Part shown: positions 51,501-61,039 of the stretch, piece by piece
Layout of the letters: every line of letters begins with the position of its first letter
Numbering within the stretch: position 1 is the first letter of the stretch
Assembly: GCA_002914845.1 (NCBI GenBank)
Contig: JXTC01000624.1
Coordinates: 21,325-85,324 of the forward strand
DNA: 64,000 bases
Direction of reading: 5' to 3'
From: Trema orientale
Lineage: Eukaryota; Streptophyta; Magnoliopsida; Rosales; Cannabaceae
Notes under the pieces: model-generated
What the model was told of the DNA's origin: nothing
The model's input: the letters and a program-made list of their open reading frames with translations, nothing else
The model's database searches: none
Position numbers and translations under genes: made by a program

Positions 51501-54500
51501 TAAGCCACCAATAGGGTCTATACCTAGTGCCCCTTCCCAGGCTTCAGATAAGAATACATCACAAGTATCTTCTAGCTCTCGCCCTTCTACGACCCAGATA
51601 GAGTGTCACCATTATCATGCCAAAGGTCATATAGCTTTTCGTTGTCCAAAACGTGCTTTAGTCCTTGACTGTGAGGATGATTCCCAACCTGAGGATGATA
51701 ATGAACTTTTGGTAATAGATCCTTTAGAGCCTGATTATGAGGATGATCCTTCTGTGATGTATGAGGATGACTCTCCCAATGATGTGGAATACTTTCTGTT
51801 ATGAGGTGCATTTTGTCTACTCCTAATGATAGTGATTCGTGGAAACGTAATACTATTTTTCATACTTTTGTTCCACTCAACAAGAGACTGTGTAAGTTAG
51901 TCATAGATGGGGGTAGTTCCATGAACGTAGTTTCTAAGACTACAGTTGATAGATTTGGCCTTAAGACTGAATCCCATCCTCGTCCATATAAGGTCTCTTG
52001 GGTAGATAAGACTTCTTTACCTGTTAAAGAGCGTTGCCTCGTTATACTTAAGATTGGTTCATATTCTGAGGATATTTACTGTGAGATTTTACCTATGCAA
52101 GTTGGTCATCTTTTGTTAGGTCGTCCTTGGTTGTATGATAATGATGTGAAACATTGTGGTCGTGCCAATACGTATAGATTCACCCATAATAAGACAACCA
52201 TTCTTTTGCGACCTGCAAAGCCTATCAGTCGAGCCTGCCCGGTAGCTAAATCTTCGTCTATCACACCCAAAACCAACAGGCTACAGATCTTGTCTCGTAA
52301 GAGTTTTGAAAAAGAAAGTACTGAGTCCGGATTTGTGTTTGCCCTCGTAGCTACAGATAGCTTTACCATGCCTTCTGAGTCTTTAGATCATCTGCCTGAT
52401 GTCTCCCGTCTGTTAGATGAGTTTAAAGATACTCTGCCTGATGAGTTACCTGATGAGTTACCACCTTTTAGGGATATTCAACATGCCATTGATTTAATTC
52501 CTGATTCCCAGTTGCCCAACCTTCCCCATTATAGGATGAATCCTGTCGAGAGAGCCGAATTGAATAGACAAATCGAGGGTCTTCTAGAGAAAGCTTTTGT
52601 TCGCCATAGTCTTAGTCCTTGTGCTGTTCCTGCTCTGTTAACCCCTAAGAAAGATGGATCTTGGAGAATGTATGTCGATAATCGAGCCATTAACAAAATC
52701 ACGATCAAGTATAGGTTTCCTATTCCTAGACTCGAGGATATGTTAGATGAGCTAGCTGGTGCCCAATAGTTCTCTAAGATTGATCTGCGTAGTGGATACC
52801 ATCAGATTAGGATTTGCCCAGGTGATGAATGGAAAACAGCCTTTAAGACACAAAATGGTCTTTATAAATAGTTAGTCATGCCTTTCGGAATGTCTAATGC
52901 CCCTAGTACTTTTATGAGAGTCATTACACATGTTTTACGTCTTTTCATAGGAAAGTTCCTTGTTGTGTATTTTGATGATATTTTCATTTACAGTCGGACT
53001 AGGGATGACCATTTAGATCACCTTCATCAGGTTTTGATGACTCTTCGTGCTGAAAAACTGTTTGCCAACCTCAAAAAGTACTCATTTATGCAAAATCGAG
53101 TCTTGTTCTTAGGTTTCATTGTGTCTGCTCAGGGTATTTCAGCCGACCCTGACAAGGTTAAAGCTATTCGAGAGTGGCCAGAACCTACTACCTTGACTGA
53201 AGCCCGTAGTTTTCACGGTTTAGTATCATTCTATAGGAGATTCATTAAGGGTTTTAGTACCATTACTGCCCCAATCACTGAGTGTTTGAAGTTAGGTACG
53301 TTTACATAGACCCCAGCTGCACATAAAGCTTACATTGACATTAAGCAAAAGATGATAGAAGCTCCTGTTCTTAGGCACCCTGACCTTTCTAAGGTATTTG
53401 AAGTTGCATGTGATGCTTCCGGCGTAGGAATAGGAGGTGTTCTTAGTCAAGATGGTCACCCTGTTGCTTACTTTAGTGAGAAACTCAATGAGGCAAAACA
53501 ACACTATTCCACTTATGATAGGGAGTTTTATGCTATTGTCCAATCCCTTCGTCATTGGCGTTATTATCTGTTGCCCAAGGAGTTTGTCCTCTATTCTGAC
53601 CATCAAGCCCTTCGTTACCTTCATTCCCAGAGTAATTTGAGCTCTAGACATGTTAAGTGGGTTGAGTTTCTTCAGGATTATACCTTTGTTCTCAAACATC
53701 GTGCCGGGGTAGAAAATAAGGCCGCTGATGCTCTTAGTCGTGTCACCACTGTTATTCATTCTATGCATAATACTGTGGTAGGTTTTGGGCGCCTTAAGGA
53801 TGAATACTCTCAGTGTCCAGATTTTGGTATCATTTATCAAGAGGCTTTAGATAACCCTACTACTACACAGGTTGATTTTCTTGTTAGGGAAGGTTATCTT
53901 TTCAAAGGTGTTAAGTTGTGTATTCCTCGTACTTCACTTCGAGATTTCTTAGTATGGGAATTATATGCTGGAGGTTTAGCAGGACACTTTGGTAGGGATA
54001 AAACCATTGCTTTGGTTGAGGATAGATTAGACTGGCCTTCGTTGAAACGAGATGTTGCTCGCATTGTCTCCCAGTGTCGCACCTGTCAGTTAGGTAAAGT
54101 TAAAAAACAAAACTCAAGTATGTACACACTTCTTCCTGTGCCACATACACTTTGGCAAGATCTTAGCATGGACTTTGTTTTAGGTTTACCCAAAACTGCC
54201 CGAGGTCATGATTCAATTTTTGTTGTTGTGGATAGATTTTCTAAGATGGCTCACTTCATCCCTTGCTCTCGAAGTACTGATGGTTCGCATATGGCTAAGT
54301 TGTTCTTTAAAGAGATTGTTAGGTTACATGGCCTACCGACTACTATAGTGTCTGATAGGGATGTTAAGTTTGTTAGCTACTTTTGGAAAACTCTTTGGAA
54401 ATTGTTTGGGACTACATTGAAGTATTCTTCTGCTTTTCACNCATTTACAGTCGGACTAGGGATGACCATTTAGATCACCTTCATCAGGTTTTGATGACTC

Positions 54501-57500
54501 TTCGTGCTGAAAAACTGTTTGCCAACCTCAAAAAGTACTCATTTATGCAAAATCGAGTCTTGTTCTTAGGTTTCATTGTGTCTGCTCAGGGTATTTCAGC
54601 CGACCCTGACAAGGTTAAAGCTATTCGAGAGTGGCCAGAACCTACTACCTTGACTGAAGCCCGTAGTTTTCACGGTTTAGTATCATTCTATAGGAGATTC
54701 ATTAAGGGTTTTAGTACCATTACTGCCCCAATCACTGAGTGTTTGAAGTTAGGTACGTTTACATAGACCCCAGCTGCACATAAAGCTTACATTGACATTA
54801 AGCAAAAGATGGTAGTAGCTCCTGTTCTTAGGCACCCTGACCTTTCTAAGGTATTTGAAGTTGCATGTGATGCTTCCGGCGTAGGAATAGGAGGTGTTCT
54901 TAGTCAAGATGGTCACCCTGTTGCTTACTTTAGTGAGAAACTCAATGAGGCAAAACAACACTATTCCACTTATGATAGGGAGTTTTATGCTATTGTCCAA
55001 TCCCTTCGTCATTGGCGTTATTATCTGTTGCCCAAGGAGTTTGTCCTCTATTCTGACCATCAAGCCCTTCGTTACCTTCATTCCCAGAGTAATTTGAGCT
55101 CTAGACATGTTAAGTGGGTTGAGTTTCTTCAGGATTATACCTTTGTTCTCAAACATCGTGCCGGGGTAGAAAATAAGGCCGCTGATGCTCTTAGTCGTGT
55201 CACCACTGTTATTCATTCTATGCATAATACTGTGGTAGGTTTTGGGCGCCTTAAGGATGAATACTCTCAGTGTCCAGATTTTGGTATCATTTATCAAGAG
55301 GCTTTAGATAACCCTACTACTACACAGGTTGATTTTCTTGTTAGGGAAGGTTATCTTTTCAAAGGTGTTAAGTTGTGTATTCCTCGTACTTCACTTCGAG
55401 ATTTCTTAGTATGGGAATTATATGCTGGAGGTTTAGCAGGACACTTTGGTAGGGATAAAACCATTGCTTTGGTTGAGGATAGATTAGACTGGCCTTCGTT
55501 GAAACGAGATGTTGCTCGCATTGTCTCCCAGTGTCGCACCTGTCAGTTAGGTAAAGTTAAAAAACAAAACTCAAGTATGTACACACTTCTTCCTGTGCCA
55601 CATACACTTTGGCAAGATCTTAGCATGGACTTTGTTTTAGGTTTACCCAAAACTGCCCGAGGTCATGATTCAATTTTTGTTGTTGTGGATAGATTTTCTA
55701 AGATGGCTCACTTCATCCCTTGCTCTCGAAGTACTGATGGTTCGCATATGGCTAAGTTGTTCTTTAAAGAGATTGTTAGGTTACATGGCCTACCGACTAC
55801 TATAGTGTCTGATAGGGATGTTAAGTTTGTTAGCTACTTTTGGAAAACTCTTTGGAAATTGTTTGGGACTACATTGAAGTATTCTTCTGCTTTTCACCCT
55901 CAAATCGATGGTCAAACTGAAGTTGTTAACCGAAGTTTAGGTGATTTGCTTAGATGCTTGGTGGGAGAGAAGCCTGGAAATTGGGATCTTATTTTACCAC
56001 ATGCTGAGTTTGCTTACAATAATTCTGTGAATAGATCGACTGGTAAAAGTCCTTTTGAGATTGTCCATGATGTTTCCCCACGTCCATCCATTGACCTTAT
56101 TCCTTTGCCTACTGATTATCGCCCATCTGATTTTGGCCAATCTTTTGCTGAGCATATACATAATTTGCATGCTGAGATTAGACACAAAATTATTTTGAGT
56201 AATGATACGTATAAATTAGCTGCTGATGCACATCGTAGGTATAGAGAATTTAATGAAGGTGATTATGTGATGGTCCGTATTTGTCCTGAACGTTATCCTA
56301 AAAATGCTGTTAAAAAGTTTCATGCTCGAACAATTGGACCTTATCTTGTTCTTCGTAGGCTTCAATCCAATGCTTATTTAATTGATTTGCCATCGAACGT
56401 ATCTATTAGTCCAGTTTTCAATGTGGCAGACTTATTTCCTTACCGAGGCACATTTGAGCCTCCTGCTCTGCCTTCTTTTGTTTCTGCAGGCACCTCTTCC
56501 GCACCAGTTCCCCGTGCTCCATCTACGCCATTGGAACCACCAGACGTCATTGTTGAAGTTTTAGATGATGAATATGTTACCTCGTTCTCTGGTGGTTACC
56601 GTCGTTTTCTTGTTCGTTGAAAAGATCGTGCTTCGACCGATGACACTTGGCTTACTGAAGAAGAATTTCGTCGTGTTGATCCTGATCTTTTGGACAATTA
56701 CCTGCGTGTTACCTCGTCGGAGTCGAGTTCTTCTCAACCAGGGGGAAATGATGGAGATCATACGTCTACTTTCCGTACTTATATTGGGCGTAAATATAGA
56801 AAGTAGATATTTAGCTATTTAATTATTTTATTAGGGTAACTAGTTTAATATTTTCCTTTTATGTTTGCTTTAGAATATGTCAGTTTCCTAGTTTTGTCTA
56901 AGAGCTTCTCTATAAATAAGCTCTTCTATGTTCATTATTTTTCAGACTTGATTAATGATATACAACCATTCAGAAATCTCCCTCTAATATTCTTCCTCTC
57001 TCTCTAAAGTTCTTCATCTTCTTCTCTAAATCCTTCTCTAAATTCTTCCTAAATTCCTCTTTTTCTCTTCTTTCTCTTCTTTCTCTCATCTTTTCTAAAT
57101 TTTCACTCTTGTTCTACATCACCATTATATAGATGTATAACTAAGAATCTGCATTTCCATGTATTCAATAAAAGGTAACACAAAGCTATAACAATATCTA
57201 TATGTGACAACGTAGAACTAAAATTGTACTGGAATGAGAAAGAAACGTACGTGAGAGTAGGCTTTGTATTGTTTCCGGGGATTCACTTTGTAACTGTAAT
57301 AAGATGGGCATGTTGTGCAGTAAGGATCATTGCACATCCCCAATTGCCCAGATCTTAGTAAGTGGTCATTTCTTCTGGCAAAGTTGTCATCAGGCCAATC
57401 ATTCTGATTTATTCCATTAATGGAAGGATAATTCTCTATCTTAGCCTCTGCTTCTTTTTGCCCTGTTATAGCTTGACTTGGTCGCAAAAGGTTATCTGTT

Positions 57501-57745
57501 CTGTGGTTAGCATATAATGGACCACTCATAGGTACAAATGGAGTTCTCTGACTCCTCAAAGGGCCAGTATGGCCTACAAGGTTGGTTTCTCTCTCATGTG
57601 ATTCCATGGAAGTCATGTCAATGGAAAGTGATGCACTCCGGCTGCACGAGACAGACCTTCTGAGTTGTGAATCAACATGTTCATCAAGTGCTTGCGAATG
57701 ACTACCCGATAGCATCGGCACCTCATCTTTTTCGGAATCAGCCAT
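32481..57745 (-). CDS. CNGC20-like: Cyclic nucleotide-gated ion channel, CNGC19/CNGC20-like (12 coding exons, complete)
   Basis: Seen: twelve exons join in frame at GT-AG junctions into 767 residues, close to the roughly 760 I recall for Arabidopsis CNGC20. In order: a polar N-terminus with the cysteine motif [15 protein letters not shown] (136-150); S1 about 205-227; S2 and S3 in exons 3-4; S4 with spaced arginines and S5 in exon 5; a cysteine-rich extracellular turret in exon 6; pore QISTLAGN (474-481); S6 about 485-520; a C-linker; a cyclic-nucleotide-binding domain (about 592-690) with phosphate-binding cassette [14 protein letters not shown] (654-667); and an IQ calmodulin site near 742-752. 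Family knowledge: group IVa CNGCs are calcium-permeable channels, tetrameric, at the plasma membrane (earlier reports: vacuole), acting in immune calcium influx and cell-death control with BAK1/BIK1. Start: first in-frame ATG, good context (AAATGGC). Introns 1 and 2 are 9.0 and 6.9 kb because of retrotransposons. Orthology to CNGC19 versus CNGC20 is not resolved. Confidence 0.95.
33164..33326 (-). CDS. CNGC20-like: CNGC exon 11: end of nucleotide-binding domain
   Basis: 163 bases, ending in phase 2. [20 protein letters not shown] is the conserved C-terminal helix block of the plant CNGC nucleotide-binding domain, followed by [14 protein letters not shown]. The acceptor is TTGTAG and the donor GTGCCT. 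Confidence 0.93.
33455..33701 (-). CDS. CNGC20-like: CNGC exon 10: cyclic-nucleotide-binding domain core
   Basis: 247 bases, residues about 592-673. [20 protein letters not shown] opens the domain, and the phosphate-binding cassette with the plant CNGC hinge follows ([14 protein letters not shown]). The acceptor is TTGTAG and the donor GTGAGG. Confidence 0.95.
34545..34674 (-). CDS. CNGC20-like: CNGC exon 9: C-linker, second part
   Basis: 130 bases. It encodes [19 protein letters not shown] through [19 protein letters not shown]. The ATRGVNEE and LQRDIRRHL blocks are hallmarks of plant CNGC C-linkers. The acceptor is TGTAG and the donor GTGAGC. Confidence 0.95.
35128..35205 (-). CDS. CNGC20-like: CNGC exon 8: C-linker, first part
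   Basis: 78 bases, phase 2 to phase 2. It encodes [20 protein letters not shown] and PEDLR, the helical C-linker right after S6. The acceptor is CCGTACAG and the donor GTATTA. Confidence 0.9.
36484..36629 (-). CDS. CNGC20-like: CNGC exon 7: selectivity filter and S6
   Basis: Residues 474 to about 522, ending in phase 2. It begins QISTLAGNQ, so the filter triplet is AGN, then S6 ([20 protein letters not shown]) and [13 protein letters not shown]. The acceptor is ATGAAG at 36630. It is not pyrimidine-rich, but frame and homology leave no other choice. The donor is GTACGA. Confidence 0.93.
37557..37684. repeat. 64-bp tandem repeat in CNGC intron 6
   Basis: Two units (37557-37620, 37621-37684), each from AGGATTTCTGATCATCTAT to TCATATTATGCCA, with several differences. 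Confidence 0.88.
38233..38478 (-). CDS. CNGC20-like: CNGC exon 6: extracellular turret and start of pore helix
   Basis: 82 codons (residues 392-473), [10 protein letters not shown] to SLFWGFQ. Several cysteines in the S5-pore loop are typical of plant CNGCs and probably form disulphides outside the membrane. The loop has N-glycosylation-like NWT and NAT triplets. The acceptor is CCTAG and the donor GTATCA. Confidence 0.93.
39537..39571. repeat. AT microsatellite in CNGC intron 5
   Basis: About 17 AT units, roughly 58 bases into the intron from exon 5 (intron 38479-39628). Confidence 0.95.
39629..39877 (-). CDS. CNGC20-like: CNGC exon 5: S4 and S5
   Basis: 83 codons (residues 309-391). [20 protein letters not shown] leads into S4 (arginines in PRLYRFLPM). 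The block [20 protein letters not shown] and then [14 protein letters not shown] form S5. The acceptor is TTTGCAG and the donor GTTGGT. Confidence 0.95.
40544..40681 (-). CDS. CNGC20-like: CNGC exon 4: S2 end, S2-S3 loop and S3
   Basis: 46 codons (residues 263-308), [10 protein letters not shown] to VVLPLPQ. It contains the [10 protein letters not shown] segment and S3 ([14 protein letters not shown]). The acceptor is TTTCAG and the donor GTAACT. Confidence 0.95.
41033..41131 (-). CDS. CNGC20-like: CNGC exon 3: S1-S2 linker and S2
   Basis: 33 codons (residues 230-262), DNKCIVLNW to LLHMVLQ, phase 0 on both sides. The acceptor is TTGCAG (41132) and the donor GTAACC (41032). Confidence 0.93.
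41478..41736 (+). repeat. Copia 5' LTR
   Basis: 259 bp, starts TGTTAGAATATTAGCTG and ends CCACAAATA. With the target duplications as guide, its termini are TG...TA rather than TG...CA. Confidence 0.92.
46379..46619 (+). repeat. Copia 3' LTR
   Basis: 241 bp, same termini as the 5' LTR. It is shorter mostly by one internal stretch near GTGTGAGTTAATTTC. Confidence 0.92.
47103..47592. mobile_element. Foldback/MITE-like element in CNGC intron 2
   Basis: Two arms of about 140 bp are inverted copies of each other: ATATCAAATAAAACTTTC, TTTTTCTATCAAATTTCACC and a TCAAAATTA block on the left match the reverse complement of 47440-47560. Edges are approximate because both ends run into A/T tracts. No coding capacity. 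Confidence 0.7.
48023..48214 (-). CDS. CNGC20-like: CNGC exon 2: pre-S1 region and S1
   Basis: Residues 166-229, from [16 protein letters not shown] to LLSVQE. The acceptor TTTGCAG is at 48215 and the donor GTAATG at 48022. It carries the IPGVMNPH block conserved in plant CNGCs, and S1 ([20 protein letters not shown]). It is flanked by the two longest introns, each holding an LTR retrotransposon. Confidence 0.95.
49507..49871 (+). repeat. Gypsy 5' LTR
   Basis: 365 bp, starts TGATGGAGATCATACG and ends GTTCTACATCA. It has a TATAAATA box near 49671 and a pyrimidine-rich stretch after it. It is almost identical to 56749-57121. Confidence 0.95.
49979..50598. other. Assembly gap (620 N)
   Basis: Run of unknown bases inside the Gypsy element between the primer site and gag. 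No content can be called. Open frames that cross it are meaningless. Confidence 0.99.
52985..55897 (+). repeat. 1,457-bp direct duplication inside the Gypsy element, joined at a single N
   Basis: The sequence from 52985 to 54440 recurs at 54442-55897. I saw only two differing bases (53353-53358 against 54810-54815). The copies meet at one N (54441). This pattern suits unmerged contig ends or a bad gap closure better than a real tandem duplication. Confidence 0.9.
56749..57121 (+). repeat. Gypsy 3' LTR
   Basis: 373 bp. The 8-bp net difference from the 5' LTR lies mainly in a TTCTCTTCTTTC microrepeat. Preceded by the polypurine tract AGGGGGAAA. Confidence 0.95.
57251..57745 (-). CDS. CNGC20-like: CNGC exon 1: cytosolic N-terminus
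   Basis: Residues 1-165, phase 0 at its end. It ends at ...YSH before donor GTACGT (57250-57249). It is serine- and arginine-rich, holds the [11 protein letters not shown] and MSGPLY blocks typical of group IV CNGCs, and then the cysteine motif at 136-150. An alternative donor 4 bases further into the intron (GTTTCT) exists but would break frame with exon 2. Confidence 0.93.
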
Positions 57746-57752
57746 TTCTCAT
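57738..57752 (-). CDS. Upstream ORF 2 overlapping the CNGC start codon (4 codons)
   Basis: ATGAGAAATGGCTGA: an AUG seven bases before the channel's AUG, in another frame. It encodes MRNG, and its stop lies just inside the channel ORF. A ribosome starting here would pass over the main AUG and stop four bases beyond it. The upstream AUG has a poorer context (TTCATGA) than the main one (AAATGGC), so leaky scanning is expected. Confidence 0.45.
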   Translation of the reverse strand: MRNG

Positions 57753-58730
57753 GAACTAGACCTACAAAAGGAAGGCCAGATTAATTCAGGCTACACAAGT
57801 AAAATATGCTATTCTACCTTCTTTTTTTTTTCTTTTTCTTCTTATTTTCATTTTTATTTTTATTTTTTATTAGAATCTAACAAATGGACTTGCATAAACC
57901 AAAAGGACTAGGAATCTTCAAAGATGAAAACCCAGAAACTAAAACCAAAAAAAAAAGGAAACAAAAACTAATTGAGCATTGTATCTGTCCAGGTAAGAAT
58001 AATCAAGGAGAAGTAATTTTCTCTTCTATAAACAGCTATAAATTCAGAATTGTCATTTCAGATAGATATTCCATCCTCTCTTCAAAGCTTTGAACCCAAA
58101 ATATAAAAATAAACTAAAAGAAAGAAAAAAAAAAAAAAAAAGGAAAAACCAGAAATTTCAGTTTACTTCCCCATAGGCAGTCAAGCTGGTCAATCAAAAT
58201 CTTTGCGTGGTGTATCCTTAGCAAAATAAACATGAAGCATAATTTGATTAGGTTTATAACGTACAATGGATTGAGGCATTTCATAACTCGAGTCAAAAAC
58301 TTTATTTGCTTAGCTACCACTATCACTAAAAACCCAGTCTTATATTCCCAATATTTGGAGGTATAAAAATACATGACACACAACCGTCCAAAATAACCCC
58401 ACAGGTGATTTAATTGCAAAAATATCAAAGGAAAAAAAAAAAAAAAAAGCACAAAAGCACTATCCTAGTTGCGTAAACACCATAAGGGCATAATTCCCAC
58501 TTGACAAAATTCTGAAAATTGCAAAAATGGAAGGCTAAAAGGCATACTTTTCATAAGACTGTAGTTGGGTATATGAGGGAAAAAGGGGTAAAAGACAGAG
58601 AAAAACAAAGAAGAACAAAACCTGCTTAGAGGGTGGGAAAACTCAACTCTTGGGCAGGAACCTTGGCTTCAAACTGCATTACCCAGAAACACTACACAGA
58701 GAGAGAGAGAGGCAAAGAGAGAGAGAGGGC
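57746..58730 (-). promoter_or_regulatory. Probable CNGC 5' leader with 5'-UTR intron
   Basis: Reading minus-strand, a CT-rich stretch (58735-58690) precedes a candidate leader exon ending ...CTAAGCAG before GTTTTG (58621-58620). A matching acceptor CTTTTGTAG sits at 57762-57763, leaving 16 leader bases before the start codon. The implied intron is 57762-58621 (860 bp). A TATA-like TATTATTTAG lies near 58752. The splice pair is inferred, and the transcription start is a guess. Confidence 0.5.
58626..58679 (-). CDS. Upstream ORF 1 in CNGC leader (17 codons)
   Basis: ATG at 58679, stop TAA at 58628-58626, peptide MQFEAKVPAQELSFPTL. It ends four bases before the inferred leader-exon donor, so it would be whole in both spliced and unspliced transcripts. 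Its ATG context (GTAATGC) is moderate. Function is unknown. Upstream ORFs commonly lower translation of the main ORF, but nothing here proves that it is translated. Confidence 0.4.
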   Translation of the reverse strand: MQFEAKVPAQELSFPTL

Positions 58731-58759
58731 ATTGAGTATTGACTAAATAATATGGCAGA

Positions 58760-59905
58760 GAGAGAGACTTTGAAAAGTCAGTTGGTCCATATGAGATAAA
58801 ACAAATCAAAACGGGTCTGGTGGTCATTGGTTTCAATGTGAAAGCATCAACTATAATTTCTTTTTTTTTTTTTTTGGTAATAAAAAACATCAACTATATT
58901 TGACCAAAAAAAAAAAAAAAACATCAACTATATAACCAATGTACTGGTAAACTCATTACAAAAGTGCCAACTTCACCAGTTTGCTGCTGGCTGGACGGCT
59001 ACCAGACAAGGCAACTACCTCGTCACGGTTAAGTGGTTAAATAATCTTTTAATATCTATTATCTCCCTCATCTGTCCACACTTTTTTTTTTACCAATTTT
59101 TATTTCTTATTTTTTGGAGTTTTGGACAAAGTCCCGTGTCAATCGAACTCATTTATTTCAGGAAAAAAGAAAAAAAAACACACTAACCCTTTATTTATTA
59201 CAAATTAATAATAACAATCCCAAACAAAAAATAATTGCAATACTAAACCCAGTATTATAAAAATTTAGAAATTTATACAATATTCACCGCTTAACTATGT
59301 TATTTAGTTGGTTTAATCAATCAATTGTTATTTTGATTGAAATAGTTCGTTCATAAATAAGAAAACTTAGTCAAAGTAACATTTTAGTCTAATTTGGAAT
59401 AGTAAAAGGCGTGTTTGTGTAAATGTTTTGAGTTTTAGAGGGTTGATGTATTTTTTTTTTTTTTAACCAAAAGAAGTTATGGTAATTTAGACACAAATAA
59501 GGGGTATCACTATAATTTTGTTAAAAAAAGATAACTCTCCCACGCCATGTCCGTCCCTGTTAACCTTTTCTTCTTTTTTTTTAATCTTAACCCTTTTAAG
59601 ACGTTTCTCTTGTCCAGTTGTCCCCTTCTTCTTTCTTAATTTTCCATCTTATAATCTAATCATAGTATAATATATATATATATATACATGGAGGACGACT
59701 TCTCAATGATTATAATTTTTTTGTGACCATGAATGAATACTAAAAAAAAGTAGTGATAGCATTAAATTTTTTTGATGGTAATAAATAGCATTAAATTTTT
59801 TTGGTCAACCACCAAACTAATCACCACCGTAGGATATTAGATCTAACGGCTTAAACCATTGTAACCATTCATAGGTAAATATTATTGTAACCATTTAAAC
59901 CAAAC

Positions 59906-59943
<38 letters not shown>

Positions 59944-60214
59944 TCTTGTCTAACTAGCAGTACCTAAGGGTGGTGTCAAATGGGGTGGGTATGTTCATTC
60001 ACATTTGGCAATTACCTATTGTGTTGCATTTAATATTTTAATGAAGTCAACCTTTTTAAGTCTATGTCTCTTCCTAATTTACTTTTTAGTTGATAGTATT
60101 AAATTTTCATGTGACGTTCAGACACGCAAAATATTTAAAGGAAAAGTGGCTCTTCATCTAAAAAGGAAAATATTCATTTTTTGAAAATTTTTTTTTTTTT
60201 TATTTTTATTTTGC
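58760..60214. other. Upstream region of CNGC
   Basis: Presumed promoter side of the channel gene, AT-rich. Two short repeats of AAACATCAACTATAT (58885 and 58920) and an AT microsatellite near 59910-59937. W-box-like TTGACC/GGTCAA words occur (for example 58899-58904 and 59801-59806), but such 6-mers are common by chance. Confidence 0.5.
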
Positions 60215-60676
60215 CAATGGCGGAGGGAAGGGGGCACGGCCCCACTCAACATTTTGTTTTTAATTTTTATATGTAAAATAATTTCTCTTTTGCCTATTCG
60301 TCCCATTAAAAATAGTTTTACAATTTTATCCCATCTTTGAGATGTGAATTCACTTTTAAAATCACTTAAATATAACATACATTTTTATTTAATTTTCAAA
60401 ACAAATATTGAGAATAAATGGAATTTGAAAAGACTTTTCAGTTTTTATACGTATTCTTCATAGACTTTTCTTCTATGATAATAATTAAATAAAGATAAAT
60501 TTTAAATTTTAGATGATTTTTTCAATGTAAATTCTACTTTATTATCATTTAGAATATTTTTGTGAAGTTTTAGAAATTTGGTATGTCATTTTTTGTATTT
60601 TAAAAAATTGCTTTACCTTGCTTAAAAAAAATTGCTTTAAGGCCCCCACTACAAATTAGTTCTGGCTTCGCCACTG
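60215..60676. mobile_element. Small non-autonomous hAT-like element
   Basis: About 460 bp. Ends CAATGGCGGAGGGAAGGGGG and (inverted) CAGTGGCGAAGCCAGAAC; CAGTGGCGGAGCCAG-type ends are typical of plant hAT (Tip100-like) elements as I recall them. Possible 8-bp flanks TATTTTGC and GATATTGC (6 of 8). No transposase seen. Confidence 0.65.
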
Positions 60677-60687
60677 GATATTGCTAT

Positions 60688-61039
60688 GGGTAAACTGCAA
60701 AAAAAAAATACCCTAACCCTAGAGTTTGGGTGTTATGCAATTTAAACCCTGAAATTTAGATTTTACAAAATAATATTCTGAAATTAAAAATTTCTGAAAA
60801 TTAATGCTCTAAGTTGATTTTTTGAGTAACTTAAACTGATAAAAGATAATAATATCTTCAAAATTAAGGACAATAATAAATATTAATCTAGTTTTAATGG
60901 AGGATATTATTATTTTTTTCGTTATTAAAATTGATTAAAAAGTCAATCTAGAATATTAATTTTCAGAAATGCTTAATCTCAGGATATTATTTTCCATAGT
61001 GCAGAACATTCATTGAGGGTATTTATTTTTAGTTCACCC
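60688..61039. mobile_element. MITE family A, copy 2
   Basis: 352 bp, same arms as copy 1 but more diverged, starting GGGTAAACTGCAAAAA. Flanks TATTGCTAT and TATTGCTAA agree at 8 of 9 bases. It begins 12 bases after the hAT-like element. Confidence 0.85.

Larger units (their letters stand above)
49507..57121 (+). mobile_element. Ty3/Gypsy LTR retrotransposon, chromovirus-like
   Basis: Fossil copy with a full set of structural parts. Flanked by target duplication CCATT (49502-49506 and 57122-57126). The 5' LTR is 49507-49871 and the 3' LTR 56749-57121, both TG...CA. The primer site at 49874-49885 is of initiator-Met tRNA type, and the purine tract is just before 56749. Recognisable parts: gag with CCHC knuckle (about 50640-51660), protease (about 51890-51960), RT (about 52480-53000), RNase H, integrase (about 55400-56050) and a chromo-like tail (about 56540-56700). 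Short LTRs and the chromo-like tail suggest a Reina-type chromovirus. The LTRs differ by about six substitutions and two small indels, suggesting roughly under one million years at usual plant rates. Coding is broken at a handful of places, and part is hidden by Ns. It lies antisense in CNGC intron 1. Confidence 0.95.
48215..57250 (-). other. CNGC intron 1 (9,036 bp) hosting a Gypsy element
   Basis: GT-AG intron. About 7.6 kb of it is the LTR retrotransposon at 49507-57121 plus its 5-bp target duplication, leaving about 1.4 kb of original intron. The rest (48215-49501 and 57127-57250) shows no coding sequence. Confidence 0.93.

Noticed and set aside
53292-55297. Two identical 182-codon frames on the minus strand
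   Set aside because: Shadows of the RNase H/integrase region of the Gypsy element; identical because of the 1,457-bp duplication.
32481-57745. Possibility of two tandem CNGC genes, as CNGC19 and CNGC20 in Arabidopsis
   Set aside because: Each domain occurs once, and exons join in frame in one order. The long introns are explained by retrotransposons.
57884-58093. 69-codon open frame on the plus strand
   Set aside because: Lies in the inferred 5'-UTR intron of CNGC, lysine-rich from A-runs, no homology recognised.
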